NCBI RefSeq assembly: GCF_000301035.1
Contig: NZ_JH932292.1
Coordinates: 1,813,103 to 1,877,102 of the forward strand
Length of the DNA stretch: 64,000 nucleotides
DNA from: Facklamia hominis CCUG 36813
GTDB taxonomy: Bacteria; Bacillota; Bacilli; Lactobacillales; Aerococcaceae
Direction of reading: 5' to 3'
Below are positions 26,344 to 35,012 of the stretch, in pieces. Every line of letters starts with the position of its first letter. Within the stretch, counting starts at the first letter, position 1. The notes below the pieces were generated by a model that saw only the letters and a program-made list of their open reading frames with translations, ran no database searches and was not told where the DNA came from. The position numbers and the translations under genes are program-made.

Positions 26344-27111
26344 TTGGTTCAAGACAATCAACAGGAGCTCCCATTTAAGGGGGCAAAATATTTTGCAGGT
26401 CCTGATCATCAAGTGGGGGTCTTATTGTTACATGCTTATACCGGATCTACTAGGGATATGAATCTACTGGGACGTTTATTAAATCGCCAAGGTTATTCTG
26501 TATTGATCCCTCTTTTTTCAGGTCATGACACTCAAGACATTCGTAACGTTTTAAACTATTCTCCAAGAATCTGGCAACAAGAAGCCCACAGTGCCCTGGA
26601 GTGGCTATTGCAACAGGGTTTTAAACAGGTGTTTGTTTTTGGCTTATCAATGGGTGGTGTTTTAGCGGGGGATCTTTTGAGCCTGCACCGTTATCCTTTG
26701 GCAGGAGGCGGGGTGTTTAATGCCCCCTTAGTGACTAAGGAGCCCATTGATATTTCACAGGCTTTTATGAACTTAGGTGAAAAATTAGCACGAATTCGTG
26801 GAGAGCAAGCAGATTATATGGAAGAGTATGATCATATTCTTGCAGGTCATTGGCAACAAATGGCTGAGTTAGAACAGATCAAGCAGGAGATTCAACCTCG
26901 CTTGCCCCAAGTAAACTTGCCTTTTTATATTGGACAATCGGGTCAGGATGAATTGATCGATCCGCAGGATTCTTATTTATTAAAGGCTCATTTAAGTCAG
27001 GCTGAGGTGGATTTCCACTATTTCCCTTATAATACGCATAGCATACCCACTAATCCCAAACGGCATGATTTTGATCAATCGGTTTTGGCATTTCTTCAAG
27101 CTCTGACTTAG
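26344..27111 (+). CDS. Carboxylesterase (Est30-like alpha/beta hydrolase)
   Basis: This 255-residue alpha/beta hydrolase has the nucleophile elbow G-L-S-M-G with Ser102, an oxyanion-side HAYTGS motif, and probable Asp202 and His232 completing the triad (GQSGQDELIDP and PYNTHSI). It belongs to the Est30 group of small carboxylesterases that act on short acyl esters. The start is TTG at 26344, preceded by AGGAGGG. Homologues lie between secG and rnr in many Bacillota, yet no physiological role is established. It is 29 bases from rnr and is probably co-transcribed with it. Confidence 0.88.
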   Translation: MVQDNQQELPFKGAKYFAGPDHQVGVLLLHAYTGSTRDMNLLGRLLNRQGYSVLIPLFSGHDTQDIRNVLNYSPRIWQQEAHSALEWLLQQGFKQVFVFGLSMGGVLAGDLLSLHRYPLAGGGVFNAPLVTKEPIDISQAFMNLGEKLARIRGEQADYMEEYDHILAGHWQQMAELEQIKQEIQPRLPQVNLPFYIGQSGQDELIDPQDSYLLKAHLSQAEVDFHYFPYNTHSIPTNPKRHDFDQSVLAFLQALT

Positions 27112-27140
27112 AAATATTCCTAAAGAAAGGAGGTTTTTAG

Positions 27141-29528
27141 ATGAATTTATCAAAAATTGAATTACGGATATTGGATTTTTTACAAAAGAGTCCTGAAAAA
27201 GCCTATTCTAGTCAAGAATTAGCTCAGGCTCTGAATTATCAAGGAACCAAAAATTATAAAAAGTTGATTAAAGCCCTAGCTTTTTTGGAAAGAATTAATC
27301 AGCTACAACTAACTAAACAGGGCCATTTTAAGTTAGTTAATAATAAATCCACGGTGGAAGGTCTATATCGAGCCAATGATAAGGGTTATGGTTTTATCTC
27401 TTATGATGAGCAAGAGAGCGATCTTTTTGTACCCAAGGGGAAAAATGGTGGTGCTATGGATGGAGACCGGGTTATTGCCCGTATTCTTCGAACGGTGGAT
27501 CCTACTACGGGTAAGGGGTCGGAAGCGGAAATTATTGAAATCCTTGAACGAAAAGCCAATCAAGTAGTAGGCGAGTTTTTTGCCTATGATCAAGACCAGC
27601 GTAAAAGAACTGGGTATTTAGGTTATGTTAAACCCCAAGGAGCTTTTAATGAGCATGTTCAAGTATTCATTGATGATCAAGGAATTCGACCTATCGATCA
27701 TATGATCTGTATTGTTAAGATAAGTGAGTATCCTAGCCCAAACCAACCAAATCGGATGGTTGGTTTGGTAGCTAAGGAGATTGGTCACCGTGATGAACCG
27801 GGAGTTGATATCCTATCCATATTGTTCCAATTTAATATTCCTCACGTATTCCCTGAATCAGTGTTGGAGGAGGCCGCTGCAGTCTCTCAAGAAATTGATC
27901 AAAAGGATCTTAAAGGACGGGAAGATCTTCGGTCAGAATTGATTATGACCATCGATGGAGCAGATGCTAAGGATTTAGATGATGCGATTTCATTGACTAA
28001 ATTAAGTAATGGTCACTATTTACTAGGGGTGCATATTGCGGATGTCTCGCACTATGTAAGGGAAAATTCTCCACTAGATCGAGAAGCTTACGAGCGCGGG
28101 ACCTCGGTCTACCTAACCGATCGGGTCGTCCCAATGCTGCCTCAACGTTTATCAAATGGAATTTGTTCCTTGCATCCACATGAAGACCGCTTGTGCCTTT
28201 CTTGTCAGATGGAAATTGATCAAAAGGGACACGTTGTTAAACATCGTCTGTTTAAGTCAGTCATCAATTCTTCTTATCGGATGACTTATGATGCGGTTAA
28301 CCAGATCTTAACAGGGGATACTCATTTACGGACCCAGTACGAGGAAATTGTTCCTATGCTAGAGGAAATGACAGACTTGCATCATATTTTAGTTAAGATG
28401 CGTCAAGAGCGGGGTGCTTTGGATTTTGATGCACCAGAAGCGCAGGTTATTGTGGATGAATCAGGTCATCCGCTTGATATCGAGCTGCGCCAAAGACAAA
28501 CAGGCGAGCGCTTGATTGAATCCTTTATGCTAGCAGCTAACGAAACGGTTGCTCGTCATTATTTATCGAAACAATTTCCATTTATTTATCGAATTCACGA
28601 ACAACCGGACGCGAGTAAAATGGACCGTTTTGCGGAATTTTTGACAACCTTTGGATTAGTTTTAAGAGGAGATACGGCTAAGATTCGACCTAAAGCGTTA
28701 CAAACGGCTCTTAATAAGATTAAGGATCAACCTTATGAACAAGCCGTTTCAACGATGATGCTGCGTTCGATGCAGCAAGCTAAGTACTCTGAACAGCCTT
28801 TGGGGCATTATGGTTTGGCAGCGGAAGATTACACGCATTTCACTTCTCCAATTCGTCGCTATCCTGATTTAATTGTTCATCGTTTGGTATCTAATTACTT
28901 AGATCATCAGCCAAGCCAAAAGGAGCGGGATCGGTGGGAAGATAAGTTGCCAGGAATTGCGATTCATTCTTCGCAGATGGAGCGGCGAGCCGTTGAGGCG
29001 GAGCGGGAGACCGACGCCCTGAAAAAAGCGGAATTCATGGTGGACAAGGTGGGTGAGACCTACTGGGGAACTGTTTCATCTGTGACTTCTTTTGGTATCT
29101 TTGTCGCCTTAGAAAATACGGTGGAAGGCCTTGTAAAGTTGACCAGTTTAACGGATGATTATTATCAGTATAACCCTCAACATCTTTTATTGATTGGTGA
29201 GCGGACCCATAAGATCTATCGGATTGGTCAAAAAGTTCAAGTAGAGGTAGCGTCGGTTAGTGTTGAAGACCGAGAGATTGATTTTATCCTACTTGATGCT
29301 CAACCTGTTGAAGGTCTTGATCCAACTGCTTTGATTAAAGCAAGTCGCAAAAAAGGAAAACCAAAGGGGAAAGCTGATGCTTCTTCGACCTCTAAAATGA
29401 CAGGATCCAAGGCGAGACGGTCTAGACATTCAGAAAGAAAAGGTCATAAAAATAAGCAAAATAAATCTTTTGTAATCAAGCAAGGTCGCAAACATAAAAA
29501 ATCATCGAAGCGACACCGATCATCATAA
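27141..29528 (+). CDS. rnr: Ribonuclease R
   Basis: RNase R is a 3'-5' exoribonuclease that degrades structured RNA, including defective mRNA released by trans-translation. The 795-residue sequence has an N-terminal winged helix (about 1-65), cold-shock domains (about 70-220), the RNB catalytic domain with [13 protein letters not shown] (near residue 272-284) and the [12 protein letters not shown] motif, an S1 domain (about 630-710) and a very basic Lys/Arg/Ser-rich tail (about 730-795). The order esterase-rnr-smpB is conserved and matches its work with SmpB-tmRNA. Ribosome site AAAGGAGG is clear. Confidence 0.96.
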   Translation: MNLSKIELRILDFLQKSPEKAYSSQELAQALNYQGTKNYKKLIKALAFLERINQLQLTKQGHFKLVNNKSTVEGLYRANDKGYGFISYDEQESDLFVPKGKNGGAMDGDRVIARILRTVDPTTGKGSEAEIIEILERKANQVVGEFFAYDQDQRKRTGYLGYVKPQGAFNEHVQVFIDDQGIRPIDHMICIVKISEYPSPNQPNRMVGLVAKEIGHRDEPGVDILSILFQFNIPHVFPESVLEEAAAVSQEIDQKDLKGREDLRSELIMTIDGADAKDLDDAISLTKLSNGHYLLGVHIADVSHYVRENSPLDREAYERGTSVYLTDRVVPMLPQRLSNGICSLHPHEDRLCLSCQMEIDQKGHVVKHRLFKSVINSSYRMTYDAVNQILTGDTHLRTQYEEIVPMLEEMTDLHHILVKMRQERGALDFDAPEAQVIVDESGHPLDIELRQRQTGERLIESFMLAANETVARHYLSKQFPFIYRIHEQPDASKMDRFAEFLTTFGLVLRGDTAKIRPKALQTALNKIKDQPYEQAVSTMMLRSMQQAKYSEQPLGHYGLAAEDYTHFTSPIRRYPDLIVHRLVSNYLDHQPSQKERDRWEDKLPGIAIHSSQMERRAVEAERETDALKKAEFMVDKVGETYWGTVSSVTSFGIFVALENTVEGLVKLTSLTDDYYQYNPQHLLLIGERTHKIYRIGQKVQVEVASVSVEDREIDFILLDAQPVEGLDPTALIKASRKKGKPKGKADASSTSKMTGSKARRSRHSERKGHKNKQNKSFVIKQGRKHKKSSKRHRSS

Positions 29529-29545
29529 AAAAGAAGGAGGATTTG

Positions 29546-30016
29546 ATGGCGAAAGAAAATAAAGCGATGACTAAGCCATTGGCTCAAAACCGTAAGGCAC
29601 GGCATGACTATGAAATTATCGACACTTATGAAGCCGGTATGGTCTTAAAAGGAACGGAGATTAAGTCGATCCGCCGTGGGAAAATGAATATCCAAGATGG
29701 TTTTATTTCGATTTATGGTGGACAGGCTTGGTTAAAAAATGTTCATATCAGTCCTTATGATCATGGTAATTTATTTAATCATGATCCTTTAAGAGAGCGT
29801 AAACTATTACTTCATAAAAAACAAATTAATGATTTGCAACAAGCAATAAAGGAGCGAGGAATGACCCTAGTTCCTTTAAAAGTCTATCTTGTAAGAGGCC
29901 GGGCTAAGATTCTGATTGGTTTGGCTCGAGGGAAAAATCTGTACGATAAACGGCATGCTTTAAAAGAAAAGCAAGCTAACCGAGATATTGAACGAGCCTT
30001 GAAAAATTATCGTTAA
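29546..30016 (+). CDS. smpB: SsrA-binding protein SmpB
   Basis: SmpB binds tmRNA and brings it to stalled ribosomes. The 156-residue sequence shows the family core: [36 protein letters not shown], and the basic C-terminal tail KGKNLYDKR-type ([16 protein letters not shown]) that enters the decoding site. An in-frame TTG lies just three bases upstream; the ATG at 29546 is better placed relative to AAGGAGG (29534-29540). It follows rnr by 17 bases. The tmRNA gene is not in this window. Confidence 0.96.
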   Translation: MAKENKAMTKPLAQNRKARHDYEIIDTYEAGMVLKGTEIKSIRRGKMNIQDGFISIYGGQAWLKNVHISPYDHGNLFNHDPLRERKLLLHKKQINDLQQAIKERGMTLVPLKVYLVRGRAKILIGLARGKNLYDKRHALKEKQANRDIERALKNYR

Positions 30017-30048
30017 TCACTGTTGACCACTAAATGTCATCCTATTAA

Positions 30049-30080
30049 AAACCGTCCATCATTGAATTGATGGACGGTTT
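30049..30080. terminator. Terminator after smpB
   Basis: A perfect 13-bp stem, AAACCGTCCATCA (30049-30061) with TGATGGACGGTTT (30068-30080). The T run is short, and A residues flank it on the other side, so it may also serve the convergent comG transcript. The 120 bases up to the comG operon hold no gene I can see. Confidence 0.75.
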
Positions 30081-30200
30081 AATGTTTGTTGGTCTGAATC
30101 AAGTATGATATACCCTCTGTTTGTATCGTGATCGATGCGTTTGTAAATAGTCTGTTATTATTGCCAAGCCATATTCGTTTGACATAGAAAAAGGAGGCGT

Positions 30201-30962
30201 TCATTCTTTGATAGAAATGTCGTCTAGTCTCATTTTTTCTGCTCGCCAATAGAGAATATAGGAGTTCGTTCTTAAAGGATATTCTTCTTTTCGAGTCAAG
30301 TGAGGATGGTTAACTTGAAAGTAGATGATTTGACGCTTGTTGGTTGGATTCGTTTCTAAGAGACATTGGCCAGTATTAAAGCTAAAATATCCCTGCAATC
30401 CACTTTCTTGGTATTGATAGCGTCGTCTTAAGCCATATTCTTGAACACTTTGGTAGCCTGCTTCTTGTAAGCTGTGTTTTAGGGATTGATAATCACTTTC
30501 TTCTTCAAGCGGTTTTTCATCAATAAATCCTTTGTTTGAGACTATACCTGTAAAGTTATAAGGGAATTCGGGATTGAGTGTATCAGGCAACCATTCTGGG
30601 TAGATTTGGATACAATAGATAAGAACCTGATCAGGCTCTGTCAAAGAGAGAAAGCCAATTTGTACAGAAGGGGACTTAGCCAGAGTAGAGATCTGGTAGC
30701 GTCTTAGACTGGTTTGATGTATATTCTGGATGTTTTTTGTGAGGTCTTGAATAAAACCTTGTTGAAATGATTGGTCTTGTTCTTGGATAAGTTTTTCACT
30801 CAAGAGTTCATTTTGGAGTTGACTTTGATAATAGGCTTTAAATTGTGTGATTCGCTGGTGCTGCAATTGATTAAGTTGGCAGAGACTGAGGTATATTAAA
30901 TGGCTGATAACCATAAAAACCAGTACACAAGGTAAAACCATGCCTTTTTGATGAGATTTCAT
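30201..30962 (-). CDS. comGG: Competence pseudopilus minor subunit, ComGG-like
   Basis: This is the last gene of the comG operon and is placed as comGG by position. The N-terminus is a pilin-like leader and helix, KSHQKG-MVLPCVLVFM, which resembles the G-F-I-Y-P start of Bacillus ComGG rather than the G/A-F-T-L-x-E of other pseudopilins. It lacks Glu at position 5 of the mature form. At 253 residues it is about twice the usual ComGG length. The ATG at 30962 is preceded by AAGGAG and overlaps comGF by four bases; an upstream start (30998) has no site. The C-terminal part has no domain I recognise. Confidence 0.75.
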   Translation of the reverse strand: MKSHQKGMVLPCVLVFMVISHLIYLSLCQLNQLQHQRITQFKAYYQSQLQNELLSEKLIQEQDQSFQQGFIQDLTKNIQNIHQTSLRRYQISTLAKSPSVQIGFLSLTEPDQVLIYCIQIYPEWLPDTLNPEFPYNFTGIVSNKGFIDEKPLEEESDYQSLKHSLQEAGYQSVQEYGLRRRYQYQESGLQGYFSFNTGQCLLETNPTNKRQIIYFQVNHPHLTRKEEYPLRTNSYILYWRAEKMRLDDISIKE

Positions 30963-31420
30963 AGGGTCTCCTTGAAAGGGTGAATCTTGAAGATACAAGT
31001 ATACGATTCACCGCTAACTAGCTGTAAGTTGATTAATAATTGTTGTTCATTTAATGGAATTAACTGCCAGGCATTGACCTGATAAAGATAAGGTTGGTGG
31101 CCGGGAGTTTGATAAATTTTTTGGTGATGAAGAATGATTTGTGAGCGTTGAAAGTTTTTTTCTGGATTCGCTAAAATTAATCGCTGATCATGTACTTGGA
31201 CAACTTGGTAGTGCTTCAGCTCTTCTTCAAACAATAATTCAAAATGATGGAGGTCGTTTTGGCGATTTTGTCGCATTCGCTGATCACTGGCTTTATAATA
31301 GTCCACCGCTGTTAGTAGACCATGTAGCACCAGTGAAAAGATCATTAGGCTAATCAAGCACTCTAGCAAGGTAAAAGCCTGTTTAAGGGGATAATTCCCA
31401 GTCTTCCAAAATAACTTCAT
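30959..31420 (-). CDS. comGF: Competence pseudopilus minor subunit ComGF
   Basis: This 153-residue protein has a prepilin peptidase site KQA-FTLLECLISLMIF, followed by a hydrophobic helix and a soluble domain with the ComGF pattern of basic and aromatic residues (NDLHHFELLFEEEL). It forms part of the short pseudopilus for DNA uptake. It overlaps comGE by 38 bases and has a good site, AAGGAGG, before the ATG. A Cys follows in the C-terminal strand (YTCIFK). Confidence 0.87.
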   Translation of the reverse strand: MKLFWKTGNYPLKQAFTLLECLISLMIFSLVLHGLLTAVDYYKASDQRMRQNRQNDLHHFELLFEEELKHYQVVQVHDQRLILANPEKNFQRSQIILHHQKIYQTPGHQPYLYQVNAWQLIPLNEQQLLINLQLVSGESYTCIFKIHPFKETL

Positions 31421-31742
31421 AATGCTGACCTCCTTGAAATGTGATTTGGTAGAAATCAGATTCTAGCGATATAGATTGGATTGGGCAATTGGCGTTTCTT
31501 TCAATAAGTTGTTTGATTAATTGAGCGTCGCTCATATCTAGGCTTTGCTCGTGAGAATGTAACTTACTTAAATTATAAAAAACTTGCCAATATTGTAGCT
31601 GACGGCGGGCTTGTTCTAGGCGTTGCCATTCTTTGCTTAATGCCGGAACGTAAAGAGCAAGCATCGCTGAAAAGAGCAGGAGCCCAATTAAAGCTTCCAT
31701 GAATGAAAATCCTTTTTTATGGTTGAAATTCAAATTGACCAC
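31383..31742 (-). CDS. comGE: Competence pseudopilus minor subunit ComGE
   Basis: This 119-residue pseudopilin has a short basic leader and the cleavage site KKG-FSFMEALIGLLLF, with Glu at position 5. It is assigned as comGE by place between comGD and comGF. The GTG start at 31742 has a ribosome-like AGGAA only a few bases away; a TTG three codons on would be better spaced, so the exact start is unsure. It overlaps comGD by 26 bases. Confidence 0.82.
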   Translation of the reverse strand: MVNLNFNHKKGFSFMEALIGLLLFSAMLALYVPALSKEWQRLEQARRQLQYWQVFYNLSKLHSHEQSLDMSDAQLIKQLIERNANCPIQSISLESDFYQITFQGGQHYEVILEDWELSP

Positions 31743-32148
31743 TTCCTAATTGAAAAACAAGATAAAAATTTTCTCCGGATTGGTCCTGGAAAGTAATGGA
31801 TTTAAAACCGGAGACATGTCCATTATCTAGAAAGTAAAATTGATAAGGGGTTAAAAGATCTAAATGATCGGGTAGGTTTATTTGATGGATGATTTGATGG
31901 TTATTATAGTAATAGAAGCTAACGGGCCCTCCTACTTGAAAATTGACAAAGATCGATTTTTTCTCGATAACAGCCTGTTCTTGAGCGAGATGAAGTTGAT
32001 TTTTTATCTGATCTTTAAAGCTTTTACTGTGATATCGAGAGATTAACTGCTGATTGAATAGTCGACTTGATAGAATAAAGAGTAAGCTGACCACCATTAA
32101 GGTGATCAGCATTTCAATTAGAGTGAAGGCGTTAGACTTATTGACCAT
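31717..32148 (-). CDS. comGD: Competence pseudopilus minor subunit ComGD
   Basis: This 143-residue pseudopilin has the processing site SNA-FTLIEMLITLMVV and a beta-rich C-terminal domain like the GspH/ComGD group. The open frame can be extended to a GTG at 32187, but this would overlap comGC by 50 bases. The ATG at 32148 gives the short basic leader expected of prepilins and an 11-base overlap, so it is preferred although its ribosome site is weak. Confidence 0.87.
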   Translation of the reverse strand: MVNKSNAFTLIEMLITLMVVSLLFILSSRLFNQQLISRYHSKSFKDQIKNQLHLAQEQAVIEKKSIFVNFQVGGPVSFYYYNNHQIIHQINLPDHLDLLTPYQFYFLDNGHVSGFKSITFQDQSGENFYLVFQLGSGQFEFQP

Positions 32149-32509
32149 TATCTGGACCTGATGCGGGTTGGTTATTGGCAATGGCACTTAAGTTGGTTGT
32201 ATTAAATAGCTCTTCTGCCTTTTTACTTTGTTTTTGTGTAATGTAGCCTTTGGTTAGTAAATCATCTAAGGTGGTTGGAGCAGCTCCTTCGGCTAATTCA
32301 TAGGTGGTCATCTGAGTTTGGATGACTTCAGACATGTTTGACATGGCCTGTTGATTAATTCGGTCTCTCTGCCCAGAGATGTTTGGAATAATGATGGCCA
32401 TTAATAGCGCCACAACTACTAGAACAACAAGCATTTCGATGAGGGTGAAAGCTTTCTTGTGCTCTTTATTCATCAGCGCTTGTTTAATCATTTGTAATTT
32501 TTTCTTCAT
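32138..32509 (-). CDS. comGC: Major competence pseudopilin ComGC
   Basis: ComGC is the main subunit of the transformation pilus. The 123-residue sequence has a basic leader, the cleavage site KKA-FTLIEMLVVLVVV with Glu5, and a short soluble domain with the NQQAMSNMSEVIQTQ helix. TAGGAGGA precedes the ATG. It needs a prepilin peptidase (ComC), which is not in the window. The C-terminal end is Asn/Gln/Gly-rich, and its final codons overlap comGD. Confidence 0.93.
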   Translation of the reverse strand: MKKKLQMIKQALMNKEHKKAFTLIEMLVVLVVVALLMAIIIPNISGQRDRINQQAMSNMSEVIQTQMTTYELAEGAAPTTLDDLLTKGYITQKQSKKAEELFNTTNLSAIANNQPASGPDNGQ

Positions 32510-32519
32510 AGTTATCCTC

Positions 32520-33590
32520 CTAAATTTCCATACTTAACATAGGTAACATTAAAATTAAATAGACTGCCATTACAACTAAAGCAATTAAGATAAATAAAAA
32601 GGGTTGAATTAATTGAATCTTTTGATTGAAATTTTCTAAAAGATCGTTAAAGGTCTTTTTTGCATAGAGTTGGCATTTTAATCCTGTTTGACTGGTGATT
32701 TCTCCTTGGTAGATAACGAGAGGTAAGGAAGGATTGAATAAACCGATGGCTTCCAAAGATTCTGGAAGAGGAATGCCTTGAATATAGTTTTTTTGGAGTA
32801 ATTTAGCGATTTCGCTTAGAAAAGGATCGATTGGAAAATGGATTAATAGTTCTAAGATCTGTTGAATGGAAAAACCTGCACTGAGAAAATAACCTAATTC
32901 CTCTGCAATGCGATAGGAATAGTAGTTTTTGATTAATTTCTTTAGAAGAGGTATTTTTATTAAACGCTGTAACCGATCCATTAGTTCAAGTTTCAAAAGA
33001 TAAAAATCAAAACATAGATAGATTAATAACAGAAGCCCTACCCCACCTAAAAAGATTTGGGGTAAATAAGTAAAAAATAGAATCAATAAACGAGCAAATA
33101 CTTGTTTTTCAAAGGTTTCTGCTGAGATAAAACTTAAAATTTGCGGCAACATGAAAGCTCGAATACCAAAAAGTAGTGCTATCAAAAAGATAAAAAGGAT
33201 AATTGGATAGATGAGGGCTTTAATTAATTTATTGCGGTAGTCGTTAAGCAGTTTAAGATAGTTTGCAATCGACCAAAGTGCAGTTTGAAAACGTCCTTGT
33301 TTTTGGGAAAAAAATAACTGAGCAACCACTTTGCTGGAGTAACCTAGTTGCTTAAGGGCATATTCAAAAGGCCTACCCTGATTTAGTTCTTCTAGGATGT
33401 AGTCCAGACTGAGATGATAATTTGGCATAAGAATTTTCAAAAATTGTAAACTTTGATGGATGGAGAAGCCTTGTTCATACATTTCCGCAAGTATTTTTAT
33501 TAAAAAATAACGTTGCTTGGCGGGTAGTTTCAGCGGATTCCTGTTAAAGGACTTCAAATTGATGGTAGCTTTCTTGATGAATATAGCCAT
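32520..33590 (-). CDS. comGB: Competence pilus membrane platform ComGB
   Basis: ComGB is the polytopic assembly protein (GspF/PilC family) of the transformation pilus. The 356 residues contain the two cytoplasmic helical repeats typical of the family (LAEMYEQGFSIHQSLQFL near the start and ELGYFLSAGFSIQQILELL in the second half) and three membrane segments (near 125-150, 170-195 and at the C-terminus). It overlaps comGA by 47 bases if the ATG at 33590 is used; the ribosome site is poor, so the start is uncertain. Confidence 0.9.
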   Translation of the reverse strand: MAIFIKKATINLKSFNRNPLKLPAKQRYFLIKILAEMYEQGFSIHQSLQFLKILMPNYHLSLDYILEELNQGRPFEYALKQLGYSSKVVAQLFFSQKQGRFQTALWSIANYLKLLNDYRNKLIKALIYPIILFIFLIALLFGIRAFMLPQILSFISAETFEKQVFARLLILFFTYLPQIFLGGVGLLLLIYLCFDFYLLKLELMDRLQRLIKIPLLKKLIKNYYSYRIAEELGYFLSAGFSIQQILELLIHFPIDPFLSEIAKLLQKNYIQGIPLPESLEAIGLFNPSLPLVIYQGEITSQTGLKCQLYAKKTFNDLLENFNQKIQLIQPFLFILIALVVMAVYLILMLPMLSMEI

Positions 33591-34617
33591 ATGCCCATGC
33601 CTTTCTTAATTGATGGTTCAATGTTAATTTTGGCCCGACTGGTTGATCGATTACTTGTTTTTGGCCTTGTAAAATCACCTCCTTTAAGGTGGGTCCAGTT
33701 AAAAGTTCAAAGAGTGCGGCTCTTTTTTGAGTAGCTGGGATATGAGGACAATGGTTAGTACTTATCTTGTGACAACATAGACAGTAGCGGGGGACTAGTC
33801 GTTGTGAAACGACACCGATTAATGTTTGACTAAGTTGCTGTGGGGATATTTGAAGTTCCATGAGTCGACCGATGACTCCTAAGGTGTTTGTGGCGTGTAG
33901 GGTAGCGATCATTAAGTGACCGGTTAAGGCTCCTCGGATGGTCATTCGAGCTGTTTCTTCATCTCGAATTTCACCAATAAATAAAATATCAGGGTGGTGT
34001 CTAAGGGCGGATTTAATTAATAGGTCATAGGAAATCGCTGCTTTTTCATTAATTTGAGTTTGAAGGAAGCTTTCTTCGCGTATTTCAACGGGGTCTTCCA
34101 TAGTAATGATTTGTAATTTCTCATGGACCATTCGCTCACGTAATAATTGATAAATGGTGGTTGTTTTGCCAGAGCCTACTGGTCCAGAGATAAGAATAAG
34201 GCCACTTTTGCGTTGAACGAGGCTTTTTAATAGTTGTAAATCGGAAGGAAAGTAACAATTAACCGCTTGAGCTTGATGGATTCTAGAATAAATGACTCGA
34301 ATGACTAATGATTCTTTGAGATTGACATCGGTAATCGTGGAAAGACGGAGTTCGATGGGAGGCATCTCTTTCTCAATCTCAAATTCACAAGCGCCCGATT
34401 GTGGGCGTCTTTTTTCTCCGACATCAAGATCGGCTAAGAATTTAAGTTGGGCGATCATACGTTTAGCATCTTTGTCTGTTAATTCTTTTAAAAAATTTAG
34501 TTGACCATGAACACTTAATAAGAGTTCATAGTGACTACTCTTTGGCATCAAATGAATATCGGAGGCTTGTTGTTGAATGGCTATTTGTAATATGTTCTTG
34601 ACTTCCTCTTCAATCAT
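33544..34617 (-). CDS. comGA: Competence pilus ATPase ComGA
   Basis: ComGA is the secretion-type ATPase driving assembly of the DNA-uptake pilus. The 357-residue sequence has Walker A GPVGSGKTT, an Asp box and Walker B DILFIGEIRDEETA, the His box (HLMIATLHATN) and a zinc-type Cys cluster (CLCCHK, then NHC). It heads the seven-gene comG operon. AAAGGAGG precedes the ATG. I see no streptococcal TACGAATA com-box upstream; a TTTAGG-N6-CCTAAA palindrome lies in the divergent promoter region instead. Confidence 0.95.
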   Translation of the reverse strand: MIEEEVKNILQIAIQQQASDIHLMPKSSHYELLLSVHGQLNFLKELTDKDAKRMIAQLKFLADLDVGEKRRPQSGACEFEIEKEMPPIELRLSTITDVNLKESLVIRVIYSRIHQAQAVNCYFPSDLQLLKSLVQRKSGLILISGPVGSGKTTTIYQLLRERMVHEKLQIITMEDPVEIREESFLQTQINEKAAISYDLLIKSALRHHPDILFIGEIRDEETARMTIRGALTGHLMIATLHATNTLGVIGRLMELQISPQQLSQTLIGVVSQRLVPRYCLCCHKISTNHCPHIPATQKRAALFELLTGPTLKEVILQGQKQVIDQPVGPKLTLNHQLRKAWAYGYIHQESYHQFEVL

Positions 34618-34686
34618 GGATAAACCTCCTTTTGGTCGTTTGTATAATTAAATAGTCCGTGAATAGATAGATGCGCTTTAAAAGTT

Positions 34687-34704
34687 TTTAGGTCAAGTCC
34701 TAAA
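34687..34704. promoter_or_regulatory. Hyphenated palindrome in comGA/rpoY divergent region
   Basis: TTTAGG (34687-34692), six bases, CCTAAA (34699-34704). It lies between the divergent comGA and rpoY genes, covering a TTGACC that could be a comGA -35 box. It may be an operator; no regulator is known to me for it. Confidence 0.4.
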
Positions 34705-34725
34705 CTATACTTGCTTTTGAAAGTA

Positions 34726-34734
34726 TGCTAGAAT
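34726..34734 (+). promoter_or_regulatory. Extended -10 promoter of rpoY-rnjA
   Basis: TGCTAGAAT is an extended -10 box (TG-N-TAGAAT) 60 bases before rpoY, with no good -35. A small GGCCT/AGGCC hairpin lies in the leader near 34747-34762. Confidence 0.55.
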
Positions 34735-34794
34735 AAGAAAGAAAAGGGCCTATTATAAGGCCACAACAGTTTTTAAAAATAAGGAGATGGAACG

Positions 34795-35010
34795 ATGATT
34801 TTTAAGGTTATTTACCAAGAAACAAAAGACCAAGTTCCTCAAAGAGAGCTTTCTAAATCGTTATATATCGAAGGAGAAAGTCGTAATGAGGTTATTGAAA
34901 AGTTGACTCAAAAAACACCATACAATGTTGAGTTCATTCAAGAGTTAGATGGCGAACATCTGGCTTATGAGCAAGAACATAATCCTGACTATCAAGTGGT
35001 GGAACTTTAA
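34795..35010 (+). CDS. rpoY: RNA polymerase epsilon subunit
   Basis: This 71-residue protein is RpoY (DUF1447), a small accessory subunit of RNA polymerase found in Bacillota. The YQETKDQVPQRELSKSLYIEG start and the YNVEFIQELDGEHLAYEQ centre match the family. It is directly followed (two bases) by RNase J1, the order found in Bacillus and relatives, which couples expression of an RNA polymerase part and an RNA decay enzyme. AAGGAGATGG precedes the ATG. Confidence 0.95.
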   Translation: MIFKVIYQETKDQVPQRELSKSLYIEGESRNEVIEKLTQKTPYNVEFIQELDGEHLAYEQEHNPDYQVVEL

Positions 35011-35012
35011 AG

